NCBI GenBank assembly: GCA_031253495.1
Contig: JAIRWC010000012.1
Coordinates: forward strand, 1-64,000
Direction of reading: 5' to 3'
DNA length: 64,000 nucleotides
Source: Oscillospiraceae bacterium
GTDB lineage: Bacteria; Bacillota; Clostridia; Oscillospirales; Ruminococcaceae
The notes under the pieces are model-generated. The model was given only the letters and a program-made list of their open reading frames with translations. It did not search any database and was not told the origin of the DNA. The position numbers and the translations under genes were made by a program. Shown in pieces: positions 40,528 through 48,005 of this stretch (position 1 is the stretch's first letter; each line of letters starts with the position of its first letter).

Positions 40528-42411
40528 TCAAAAATAATCATAGCCGTAGGATGAGTACAACGCGAAGACGTCTTTAAGGACGTACCCCACAATGTCATAA
40601 ACGCCGTTGTCGTCAAGGTCGTCTACGATTATCAAAAGATTCCGCCCGGCTTGCTCGCTCAAGTCGTAATAGGTGTCGGAGTAGGTATCGTCCATATCGA
40701 CGCTGTTATCTCCCGTCAGATTGGGGTACGGCTTTCCCGAAAAACCTTCGGAATAGGTAAGCTCGACCGTCGCGACCTTTACGTATCCCAATTCCAAACT
40801 GCCTTTGAACCCGTTTTCCCTGAACGACATCTTAATCGCGACGACATCGCCCAGTTCCTCGGTTAAAGCGCCGGAAGTAATCGTAATGTCGCCGCCGGTG
40901 ATTCTGTCGTCCTTATCGAACGTCAGCCCCGAGTATGACGCGGACACGCCCACATCTTTGCTAACCTCGCGGTATTCCCAGGTGTCGTAGTCCCATTCGG
41001 TATCTTTGTATTTGACATTCAGCCGCGTTTCGCCCGTGTAGACGCCTTTTTGGTTTTCGCCGGAATCGGTAAGCTTAACCGTCGTTTCGCCGGATTTCAA
41101 AACCACTTCCGTTTCGTATTTGCCTTTGCTCTCCAAAGCGGTGTAGGTGAAGCCCACGCCGTCGTCGCCGCTCGGGAAGATTTCACGCTTTACTATATTC
41201 CCGCCGTTTGAGTAAACGACCATCACGATGATGCTTTCGGAACCGTTTGCGTCGGCAATCAGCATTTCAAGCGAGTCTATCCCCGCGGAAATAACGCCGT
41301 CAATTTCAAACCCCGCGGAACCGTAGTAGCCGTAATCGTATACTTGATTGAAACAGTCGTTAATATAGGTCTTGACGCCGTCGCTCTTATCCACGGCCTT
41401 CAATAAGGCGAGGGCGAGTTTGTACGCCATTTCTTCCGTGATTTCTATCTCTACGGCGTCGCACTTCAACGAAATGCCGCCGAGGCTTACCTCCGCGTTT
41501 TTCTTGACGGGGGCGTCTTTCGTAAGGTTAAAATACTCGTCCCACACGGCGTCGTAGATTTTCTCGAACTCTTTGTCGGACGGCATATTAACGGACGCCG
41601 CCGAGTAAATCCCCGAATAATCGACGTCGTATCCCGCCGATTCTATAGACGCTTTCAAATACTTTTCGGCTAATTTCGGGATGTACAATACAAATTCGTC
41701 GCCTTTCAGCCACATATCCGCCGAAACGATTTCCTTTTCGCCGTTTTTGTAAGTCAGCCCGGCGAACACGTCGCCGCCGTCCACGGCCGACCTTAATATA
41801 ACCGTGGTGGGGTTAATCGTCTGCGGAACGTCCATATACAAATCGTCGCGCATGAAGTTCAAAATGTATTCCTCGGGCGTGAATTTGACGACGACCTCGC
41901 CGCCGTCGGACGATTCGGTCAGGCCGCTCAAGGCGGAATAAGCGGTAACCCCGTTCTTGACAAAACTGCGCTCCGCCCTTTCGTAAGACGATTGCCCTTT
42001 CAGGTTGATTATCGGGTTGTCCCCGCGCGTAAGCAGGAATATACCCCCGCCCAACAAAGCCGCCGCCAATACCGCTACCAACGCGATAACCGGAGCCTTA
42101 GACCTCGCTCTTACCGCGCCGAAACCCGCCGTAACGGGGACGTAGCTTGATTGCTGATACGGCTGCGCCGGTTGTTGATACGGCTGCTGATACGGCTGCG
42201 CCGATTGCTGATACGGCTGTGCCGATTGTTGATACGGCTGCTGATACGGCTGTGCCGATTGCTGATACGGCTGTGCCGGTTGCTGATACGGCTGCTGATA
42301 CGGTTGTGCCGATTGCTGATACGGCGGCTGCTGATACGGTTGTGCCGGTTGCTGATACGGCTGCTGATACGGCTGCTGATTTCCAAACGCGTCGTTTCTG
42401 TTTTCTTCCAT
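40528..42411 (-). CDS. Membrane-anchored surface protein with PYQQ-repeat N-terminus
   Basis: No named family recognised. The first 90 or so residues are a low-complexity cytoplasmic tail built from PYQQ units with SAQ/PAQ spacers. One membrane helix follows (APVIALVAVLAAALLGGGIFLLTRG), then a 500-residue extracellular part rich in beta-strand patterns and Asp/Gly. The last segment (DNSVDMDDTYSDTYYDLSEQAGRNLLIIVDDLDDNGVYDIV) is very acidic and may bind cations. It is the third gene of a run of exported proteins. AAGGAGGG precedes the ATG. Pro/Gln/Tyr tails before a single helix are seen in other Firmicutes envelope proteins. Confidence 0.75.
   Translation of the reverse strand: MEENRNDAFGNQQPYQQPYQQPAQPYQQPPYQQSAQPYQQPYQQPAQPYQQSAQPYQQPYQQSAQPYQQSAQPYQQPYQQPAQPYQQSSYVPVTAGFGAVRARSKAPVIALVAVLAAALLGGGIFLLTRGDNPIINLKGQSSYERAERSFVKNGVTAYSALSGLTESSDGGEVVVKFTPEEYILNFMRDDLYMDVPQTINPTTVILRSAVDGGDVFAGLTYKNGEKEIVSADMWLKGDEFVLYIPKLAEKYLKASIESAGYDVDYSGIYSAASVNMPSDKEFEKIYDAVWDEYFNLTKDAPVKKNAEVSLGGISLKCDAVEIEITEEMAYKLALALLKAVDKSDGVKTYINDCFNQVYDYGYYGSAGFEIDGVISAGIDSLEMLIADANGSESIIVMVVYSNGGNIVKREIFPSGDDGVGFTYTALESKGKYETEVVLKSGETTVKLTDSGENQKGVYTGETRLNVKYKDTEWDYDTWEYREVSKDVGVSASYSGLTFDKDDRITGGDITITSGALTEELGDVVAIKMSFRENGFKGSLELGYVKVATVELTYSEGFSGKPYPNLTGDNSVDMDDTYSDTYYDLSEQAGRNLLIIVDDLDDNGVYDIVGYVLKDVFALYSSYGYDYF
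42147..42385 (-). repeat. Coding tandem repeats (PYQQ units)
   Basis: Units of GGCTGCTGATACGG-like sequence recur at 12- or 21-base spacing through this stretch, encoding PYQQ, PYQQSAQ and PYQQPAQ. The number of units is likely to vary by slippage in multiples of three bases. Confidence 0.85.
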
Positions 42412-42434
42412 TTGTCCCTCCTTAAATGGCGGAT

Positions 42435-43010
42435 TTATTCCTGCTTAACCCCGTCCTCAAAATCGGCGGGCAACTCGCCCCTTATGCCGTCCGTAATAAT
42501 TTCGGCGCAAAGCAACTTGACGAGCGCCGCCTCGTCTTTCGGGTTTTCGCGGTCTCCCGCCAAAGACGACAACTCTTCAATTTTTTCGCTCAATTTCCGA
42601 ACGGCGTCGGGTCTGCCGTCAAGCTCGCTCAAACCGTTAAGCTTTTCGCACGTCAACCGATAACCGTCCTGATACGGAGACAAAGTAACCAAGCTTATCA
42701 TCGGGCAACCCAACACGGTTTCTACCAACGCCTCCGTAGTCATGTCCTTTAAAATATCATCGGGAACTTGGGACGCGTCGAGCTGACGCCCGGCTTCCGC
42801 AATCTCATACCACCCCGGGTCGCCGGGGACGACGGGGAACACATACGGCTCGGTGATGGTATAAGCCTTTACCTCATTTCCTTCGTGCCCATTTTCATCG
42901 GCGGCGGAAAAAACGTTCAAAAGCAACGCGACAGCCAGTAACAGCAGCGCGACCGCCGACAACGACAACGCGGGGAAAATCCGCCGAAAATCCGTCTTTT
43001 TCATTTTCAT
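42435..43010 (-). CDS. Exported protein, short paralogue of the downstream NCHSYA-domain protein
   Basis: 191 residues: a charged n-region (MKMKKTDFRR), a long hydrophobic signal or anchor (LSLSAVALLLLAVALLLNVFSAA), then a domain shared with the 43069 gene (GNEVKAYTITEPYVFPVVPGDPGWYE and ELDGRPDAVRKLSEKIEELSSLAGDRENPKDEAALVKLLCAEII). It lacks that gene's C-terminal hydrolase-like domain. The shared parts are nearly identical at DNA level, so the pair arose by recent duplication or conversion. Family and function are unknown. Confidence 0.7.
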   Translation of the reverse strand: MKMKKTDFRRIFPALSLSAVALLLLAVALLLNVFSAADENGHEGNEVKAYTITEPYVFPVVPGDPGWYEIAEAGRQLDASQVPDDILKDMTTEALVETVLGCPMISLVTLSPYQDGYRLTCEKLNGLSELDGRPDAVRKLSEKIEELSSLAGDRENPKDEAALVKLLCAEIITDGIRGELPADFEDGVKQE

Positions 43011-43026
43011 ACCCTCCTATCAATAC

Positions 43027-43056
43027 ATTATACCGATTTCTAATCGAAAACGCCAA
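43027..43056 (-). promoter_or_regulatory. Promoter of the short paralogue
   Basis: TTGGCG, 18 bases, TATAAT on the minus strand, just before the ribosome site AGGAGGG. Confidence 0.6.
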
Positions 43057-43068
43057 ATAACCACCTTT

Positions 43069-44097
43069 TCAAGCCAGAGCCCAATAGGTTTTGCTCGTTG
43101 CAAACGCATTGTACGGGCAATCGTTCACAGGATGCTCCACCACCCCCCCATAACCCCATTTAGACCTCACTATCACCACGCCGCCGGTTATCCTTTGTAC
43201 AATTCCGGAATGTTCGTTGGCTATCACAGACGCATGGTAGTAAACTTTACGCCCCGAAGCAGCTGCCGAATATACATAACTGCCGTCCGTAATATACGCG
43301 GTCGCGTTGTTTATCCAGTACGCATTATTTGTGGAAGTACCGTAAAACGCATATGAGTGACAGTTATACTTCGGGTTTACGGTCGTAATTTCCACGGCGG
43401 ACGGATACTGACTGAGGTAGCTGTTGAACACCGCTCGCGCGGAAGACTCAGTGGTATTGTGGTCTGACCATGAAAGATCTTCATAGACAAGTACATTCGT
43501 GTTGTTGGGGGTTCTGATGTACGTTGTGGTATACCGCGATGGCGGATTTACCGAATTTTCCGGCAGTTGCCCGGTCATGCCCTTTACAATGATTTCGGCG
43601 CAAAGCAACTTGACGAGCGCCGCCTCGTCTTTCGGGTTTTCGCGGTCTCCCGCCAAAGACGACAACTCTTCAATTTTTTCGTTCAATTTCCGAACGGCGT
43701 CGGGTCTGCCGTCAAGCTCGTTCAAACTGTTGAACAACCCGCACGCTAACCGATAACCGCTTTCATACTGAAGCAAATAGATATGAGATATGGTAGGGCA
43801 ATTCAGAACGGTTTCGACCAACGCCCCCGTAGTCATGTTCCTTAAAATATCGTTGGGAACTTGAGACGCGTCAATTTTTTGTTCGCTCGTCGTAAACTCA
43901 TACCACCCCGGGTCGCCGGGGACGACGGGGAACACATACGGCTCGGTGATGGTATAAGCCTTTACCTCATTTCCTTCGTGCCCTCTTTCATCGGCGGCGG
44001 AAAAAACGCTCAAAAGCAACGCGACAGCCAGTAACAGCAGCGCGATCGCCGACAACGACAACGCGGGGAAAATCCGCCGAAAATCCGTCTTTTTTAT
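43069..44097 (-). CDS. Exported NlpC/P60- or CHAP-like protein with apparent AUA start
   Basis: The N-terminal half parallels the short paralogue. The C-terminal half has a Cys/His domain: NPKYNCHSYAFY (candidate nucleophile Cys), ANEHSGIVQRI (candidate His) and VVRSKWGYGGVVEHPVNDCPY. This pattern resembles a family of secreted clostridial papain-like or NlpC-type hydrolases; the exact family is uncertain. The ORF track starts at TTG 44061, which leaves no charged n-region. AAGGAGG lies five bases before an ATA at 44097, where the paralogue has ATG, and the frame from there encodes KKTDFRRIFPALSLS as in the paralogue. I therefore annotate from the AUA. Confidence 0.7.
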   Translation of the reverse strand: MKKTDFRRIFPALSLSAIALLLLAVALLLSVFSAADERGHEGNEVKAYTITEPYVFPVVPGDPGWYEFTTSEQKIDASQVPNDILRNMTTGALVETVLNCPTISHIYLLQYESGYRLACGLFNSLNELDGRPDAVRKLNEKIEELSSLAGDRENPKDEAALVKLLCAEIIVKGMTGQLPENSVNPPSRYTTTYIRTPNNTNVLVYEDLSWSDHNTTESSARAVFNSYLSQYPSAVEITTVNPKYNCHSYAFYGTSTNNAYWINNATAYITDGSYVYSAAASGRKVYYHASVIANEHSGIVQRITGGVVIVRSKWGYGGVVEHPVNDCPYNAFATSKTYWALA

Positions 44098-44132
44098 TTT
44101 TTCCTCCTTATGAATTTGCGCACTTACCTGAC

Positions 44133-44161
44133 ATTATATCACGTTTCACGCGGAAAATCAA
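44133..44161 (-). promoter_or_regulatory. Promoter of the NCHSYA-domain gene
   Basis: TTGATT, 17 bases, TATAAT on the minus strand, about 35 bases before the AUA codon. Confidence 0.75.
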
Positions 44162-44238
44162 TGGTGAGGATAAATTTTATTTAATTTCGGCGTTTTGCCG
44201 TATTATACCGTGCGCGGAAACGCTTTATTATGAATAAT

Positions 44239-46026
44239 TTACAACGCTTTGCTGTCGATTTCCTCACGAAGCGCGTTTATAAGGCTTTCCGGCGTCATAA
44301 CCCCCAAATCGCCTTTCTTCCCGCTTCTGACGGAAACCTCCCTCTTTTCCGTTTCGCTGTCGCCGACGACGAGCATATACGGAATTTTCGCCATGCGCGC
44401 CTCGCGGATTTTAAAGCCTATCTTTTCGTTCCTCGTATCGATTTCCGCGCGGACGCCGTTTTTGGTTAACTCGTCGCGAATTTCCCCGCAAAAGCCGTTA
44501 TGCCTGTCCGCGATGGGCAGGATTTTCACCTGGACGGGGGAAAGCCAAAGCGGGAACGCCCCCGCGTATTTTTCGATTAGCAAAGCCAGCGTCCTTTCAT
44601 AACAGCCTATCGACGAACGGTGAATGATGATGGGATATTTTTTCTCCCCGTCGGAATCCACATATGTCATGCCAAACATTTCGGCTTGTTGAAAATCGAC
44701 CTGGACGGTAATTAACGTGTCCTCTTTCCCGAAAACGTTGCGGATTTGTATGTCGAGCTTAGGTCCGTAAAACGCGGCTTCCCCGTCGGCTTCGTAGTAA
44801 TCCAGACCGGTTTTGTCAAGGATTCCCCGCATGAAGTTTTGTGTGCGCTCCCACTGTTCGGGTGCGCCTATGTACTTCTCGCGGTTGTTCTCGTCCCATT
44901 TTGAGAACCGAAAACTTATATCCTCTTCCAGACCGAGCGTTTTCAGCAGAAACCTGGCGAAGTCGAGGGCGCCGAAAAATTCTTCCTCCGCTTGCTCCGG
45001 CGCACAGATTATATGCCCTTCCGAAAGCGTGAACTGCCGCATACGGATTAACCCGTGCATTTCTCCGCTCGCCTCGTTGCGGAACAGCGTCGCGGTTTCG
45101 TTATAGCGCATGGGCAGGTCGCGGTAAGAACGTGAACGATTCAGGTACGCTTGATATTGGAACGGGCAGGTCATGGGGCGCAGCGCGAACGTTTCACCGT
45201 TTTTCTCTTCGTCGCCGATTATGAACATTCCGTCGCGGTAATGGTACCAGTGCCCCGAGATTTTAAACAAATCCGATTTGGCGAAAGAGGGGGTTTTCGT
45301 CAGCCGATATCCCCTTTTTTCCTCCTCGTCTTCCACGAAGCGCTGTAAAATCTGAAGGACTTTGGCGCCTTTCGGCAACAGAACGGGCAACCCTTGCCCG
45401 ATAACGTCTGAGGTGGCGAACAGCTCAAGTTCCCGCCCCAATTTATTGTGGTCGCGTTTTTTCGCCTCTTCCAGCTTGGATAAGTATTCTTCAAGCTGCG
45501 ACGCTTTCGGGAACGCCGTTCCGTAAACGCGGCACAACATTTTGTTCTTTTCGCTGCCGCGCCAGTAGGCGCCCGTCGCGCTCGTCAGCTTAACCGCCTT
45601 TACGGGGGTTACGTCGGTCAAGTGGGGACCCGCGCACATATCGGTAAATTCCCCTTGTTTGTAAAAACTGATTTTTTCGGCTTTGCCGCGCAGTTCCCCG
45701 GCAAGCTCGATTTTATACGGCTCGCCTTCGAGGAGTTTCAGCGCTTCGTCCGGCGAAAGCTCGAAGTATTCGAGGGGCAAACCTTCTTTAACGATTTTTT
45801 TCATCTCGGCTTCGATTTTTTCCAAATCCTCGCCCGCAAACGGCTTCTCCGTGTCGAAGTCGTAGTAAAAACCGTTCTCGACGGCGGGCCCCATGCCCAA
45901 TTTGACGGCGGGGTAAAGCCGCTTGACCGCCTGCGCCAAAATATGCGCGGCGGTATGGTGAAAGGCCTTACGCCCCTTTTCGTCGTCGAATGAAAGCAGT
46001 TCGCTTTCGCCCGTGATTTTCAACAT
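44239..46026 (-). CDS. thrS: Threonyl-tRNA synthetase lacking the TGS domain
   Basis: Class II synthetase with proofreading. The editing domain comes first (HHTAAHILAQAVKRLYP, metal-site-like HxxxH, and DMCAGPHLTDV), then the catalytic core with Zn ligands (MTCPFQ and SGEMHGLIRMRQFTLSEGH, and a late HRSSIGCYERTLALLIEKY) and the anticodon-binding domain (VKILPIADRHNGFCGEIRDEL). At 595 residues it lacks the N-terminal TGS domain (about 60 residues) of the longer form. The leader from the consensus promoter is only some 30 bases, so there is no T-box. Confidence 0.95.
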   Translation of the reverse strand: MLKITGESELLSFDDEKGRKAFHHTAAHILAQAVKRLYPAVKLGMGPAVENGFYYDFDTEKPFAGEDLEKIEAEMKKIVKEGLPLEYFELSPDEALKLLEGEPYKIELAGELRGKAEKISFYKQGEFTDMCAGPHLTDVTPVKAVKLTSATGAYWRGSEKNKMLCRVYGTAFPKASQLEEYLSKLEEAKKRDHNKLGRELELFATSDVIGQGLPVLLPKGAKVLQILQRFVEDEEEKRGYRLTKTPSFAKSDLFKISGHWYHYRDGMFIIGDEEKNGETFALRPMTCPFQYQAYLNRSRSYRDLPMRYNETATLFRNEASGEMHGLIRMRQFTLSEGHIICAPEQAEEEFFGALDFARFLLKTLGLEEDISFRFSKWDENNREKYIGAPEQWERTQNFMRGILDKTGLDYYEADGEAAFYGPKLDIQIRNVFGKEDTLITVQVDFQQAEMFGMTYVDSDGEKKYPIIIHRSSIGCYERTLALLIEKYAGAFPLWLSPVQVKILPIADRHNGFCGEIRDELTKNGVRAEIDTRNEKIGFKIREARMAKIPYMLVVGDSETEKREVSVRSGKKGDLGVMTPESLINALREEIDSKAL

Positions 46027-46061
46027 ATCGCGATACCGTTCCTTTGTCGTCTTATGGCGGC

Positions 46062-46090
46062 ATTATATCACGTTTTTCGGTTAATGTCAA
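46062..46090 (-). promoter_or_regulatory. Perfect consensus promoter of thrS
   Basis: TTGACA, 17 bases, TATAAT on the minus strand. Confidence 0.87.
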
Positions 46091-46133
46091 GCGACGGGGC
46101 CTTTCTGTCACGGCAATTCCGCGTGAAACGCGG

Positions 46134-48005
46134 TTACACCGCCTTTTCAAACTGGCTGTTGTACAACTCGGCGTAAAACCCGTTTTTCGCGATTAACTCG
46201 TCGTGGCCGCCCTGTTCGGCTATATCGCCGTTTCGCATCACGAGAATCAAGTCGGCGTTTTTAATCGTCGAAAGCCTGTGCGCGATGATAAAACTCGTCC
46301 GCCCCCGCATAAGGTCGTCCATAGCCTTCTGGATGCGCGTTTCCGTGAGGGTGTCCACCGAACTTGTCGCCTCGTCCAAAATCAATATCTTCGGGTCGGC
46401 GAGAACCGCCCGCGCGATTGTCAAAAGCTGTTTTTGCCCTTGCGAAACGTTGGTAACCTCCTCGTTCAACTCCATGTCATAGCCGCCCGGCAGCGTTTTT
46501 ATAAAATGGTGCGCGTGGGCGGCTTTGGCGGCGGCGATAACCTCATCGTCGGAAGCCTCGCCGTTTCGCCGCCCGTAACGGATATTCTCCATTATGGTTC
46601 CGTTGAACAGCCAGGTGTCTTGCAAAACCATCCCGAACGCCGAGCGTATTTCCCTCCGGTCATAATCGCGCAGGTCGCGCCCGTCGACGAGGATGGAACC
46701 GCCGTTCACGTCGTAAAAGCGCATCAGCAGCTTGATAATCGTGGTTTTGCCCGCGCCGGTGGGGCCGACAATCGCGATTTTCCGCCCGGCGTCTATCTTG
46801 GCGGAAAAGTCGTTTATTATAATCTTGCCCTCGTCGTAACCGAACCGCGCGTTTTTAAACTCCACGTCGCCCGCTATGCCGGAAGGCGGTATGGGCGCGC
46901 GCTCCCTTTCGGCGCCGTCGGTCTCCTCCTCGCCGCCCAAGAACTCGAAAACGCGTTCGGCGGCGGCGACCGTCGACTGCACCATGCCGCTTACCTGCGC
47001 GATTTGCCCCATAGGCTGGGTGAACTGCCTCGTGTATTGGATAAACGCCTGAATGTCGCCCACGTTTATCCTCCCGCGGATGGTGAAATACCCGCCGATA
47101 ATCGCGACGGCGACATAGCCCAAATTACCCACGAACGTCATTATCGGCATCATCAGCCCGGAAAAAGCCTGCGACCGCCACGCCGAGCGGTACAGCATAC
47201 CGTTGTCCTTGTCAAATTGCTCCATCACCCGCTCTTCGGCGTTAAACGCGCGGACGATGTTCTGCGCGCCGAACACCTCTTCAATCTGCCCGTTCACATG
47301 ACCCAGGTATTCCTGCTGGTTCTTGAAGTGCTTTTGCGAAATCTTCACGGTAACGGAAATCAGGATAAGCGACACGGGCACGATTATGAGGGCGACGAGC
47401 GTCATAACGACGTCTATTGACAGCATCATGGCGAACACCCCGACGATTGAGACGATTGACGTAATCATCTGCGTTACGCTTTGATTAAGGCTTTGGGAAA
47501 GGGTGTCGATGTCGTTGGTGATAATCGAAAGCGTTTCGCCGTGGTTTTTGCTGTCGAAGAACTTAAACGGCATACGGTGTATTTTTTCGCTTAAATCCTT
47601 GCGCAGGTTATAGGTCAGCTTTTGGGCGACGTTCGTCATCAGCCAACCTTGAACGTACGAGAACAGCGCGCTCGTAACGTACAAAACCAGTACGGTGAGC
47701 AAAATCCTGCCGATTTTCGAGAAATTGATTCCCGCGCCGCCGCTTAACTTGTTCATCAGCCCGGAGAAAAGCTCGGTCGTGGCGTTCCCGAGGATTTTCG
47801 GCCCCACGATGGCGAACGCCGTGCTCCCCGCCGCGAACGCGAAAATGAACGCCAGCGCGATTTTATACGGCGAAAGATACGCGAAAAGCGTTTTAAGCGT
47901 GGCCTTAAAGTTTTTCGCCTTTTCCACGTTCATCACGGCGTGGGGCGGCGCGCCCGGCGGCCCCATTCGCCGCCTTCTCTGCGGTGTTCTTTCCGGTTCC
48001 GCCAT
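46134..48005 (-). CDS. ABC exporter half-transporter (catalytic-site subunit)
   Basis: A six-helix type IV exporter subunit fused to an ATPase, 623 residues. Walker A is VGPTGAGKTT, the Q-loop is VLQDTWLF, Walker B is ILILDEATSSVD with the catalytic Glu intact, and the switch is IAHRLST. Its signature motif is degenerate (NVSQGQKQ instead of LSGGQ). The upstream partner shows the opposite pattern, so the two form a heterodimer with one active and one degenerate ATP site. A basic Pro-rich N-terminus (RTPQRRRRMGPPGAPP) precedes the first helix. It starts at ATG 48005, overlapping the partner's stop by one base (TAATG). The substrate, drug or lipid, is unknown. Confidence 0.93.
   Translation of the reverse strand: MAEPERTPQRRRRMGPPGAPPHAVMNVEKAKNFKATLKTLFAYLSPYKIALAFIFAFAAGSTAFAIVGPKILGNATTELFSGLMNKLSGGAGINFSKIGRILLTVLVLYVTSALFSYVQGWLMTNVAQKLTYNLRKDLSEKIHRMPFKFFDSKNHGETLSIITNDIDTLSQSLNQSVTQMITSIVSIVGVFAMMLSIDVVMTLVALIIVPVSLILISVTVKISQKHFKNQQEYLGHVNGQIEEVFGAQNIVRAFNAEERVMEQFDKDNGMLYRSAWRSQAFSGLMMPIMTFVGNLGYVAVAIIGGYFTIRGRINVGDIQAFIQYTRQFTQPMGQIAQVSGMVQSTVAAAERVFEFLGGEEETDGAERERAPIPPSGIAGDVEFKNARFGYDEGKIIINDFSAKIDAGRKIAIVGPTGAGKTTIIKLLMRFYDVNGGSILVDGRDLRDYDRREIRSAFGMVLQDTWLFNGTIMENIRYGRRNGEASDDEVIAAAKAAHAHHFIKTLPGGYDMELNEEVTNVSQGQKQLLTIARAVLADPKILILDEATSSVDTLTETRIQKAMDDLMRGRTSFIIAHRLSTIKNADLILVMRNGDIAEQGGHDELIAKNGFYAELYNSQFEKAV

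Noticed and set aside
42147-42385. Possible CRISPR array
   Set aside because: The repeats are 12- or 21-base coding units with no unique spacers and encode PYQQ repeats in frame.
46027-46133. T-box before thrS
   Set aside because: The space from promoter to ATG is about 30 bases, too short for a T-box.
46203-47420. 405-residue plus-strand ORF
   Set aside because: Shadow of the ABC exporter gene on the minus strand: no ribosome site and low-complexity His/Arg content.
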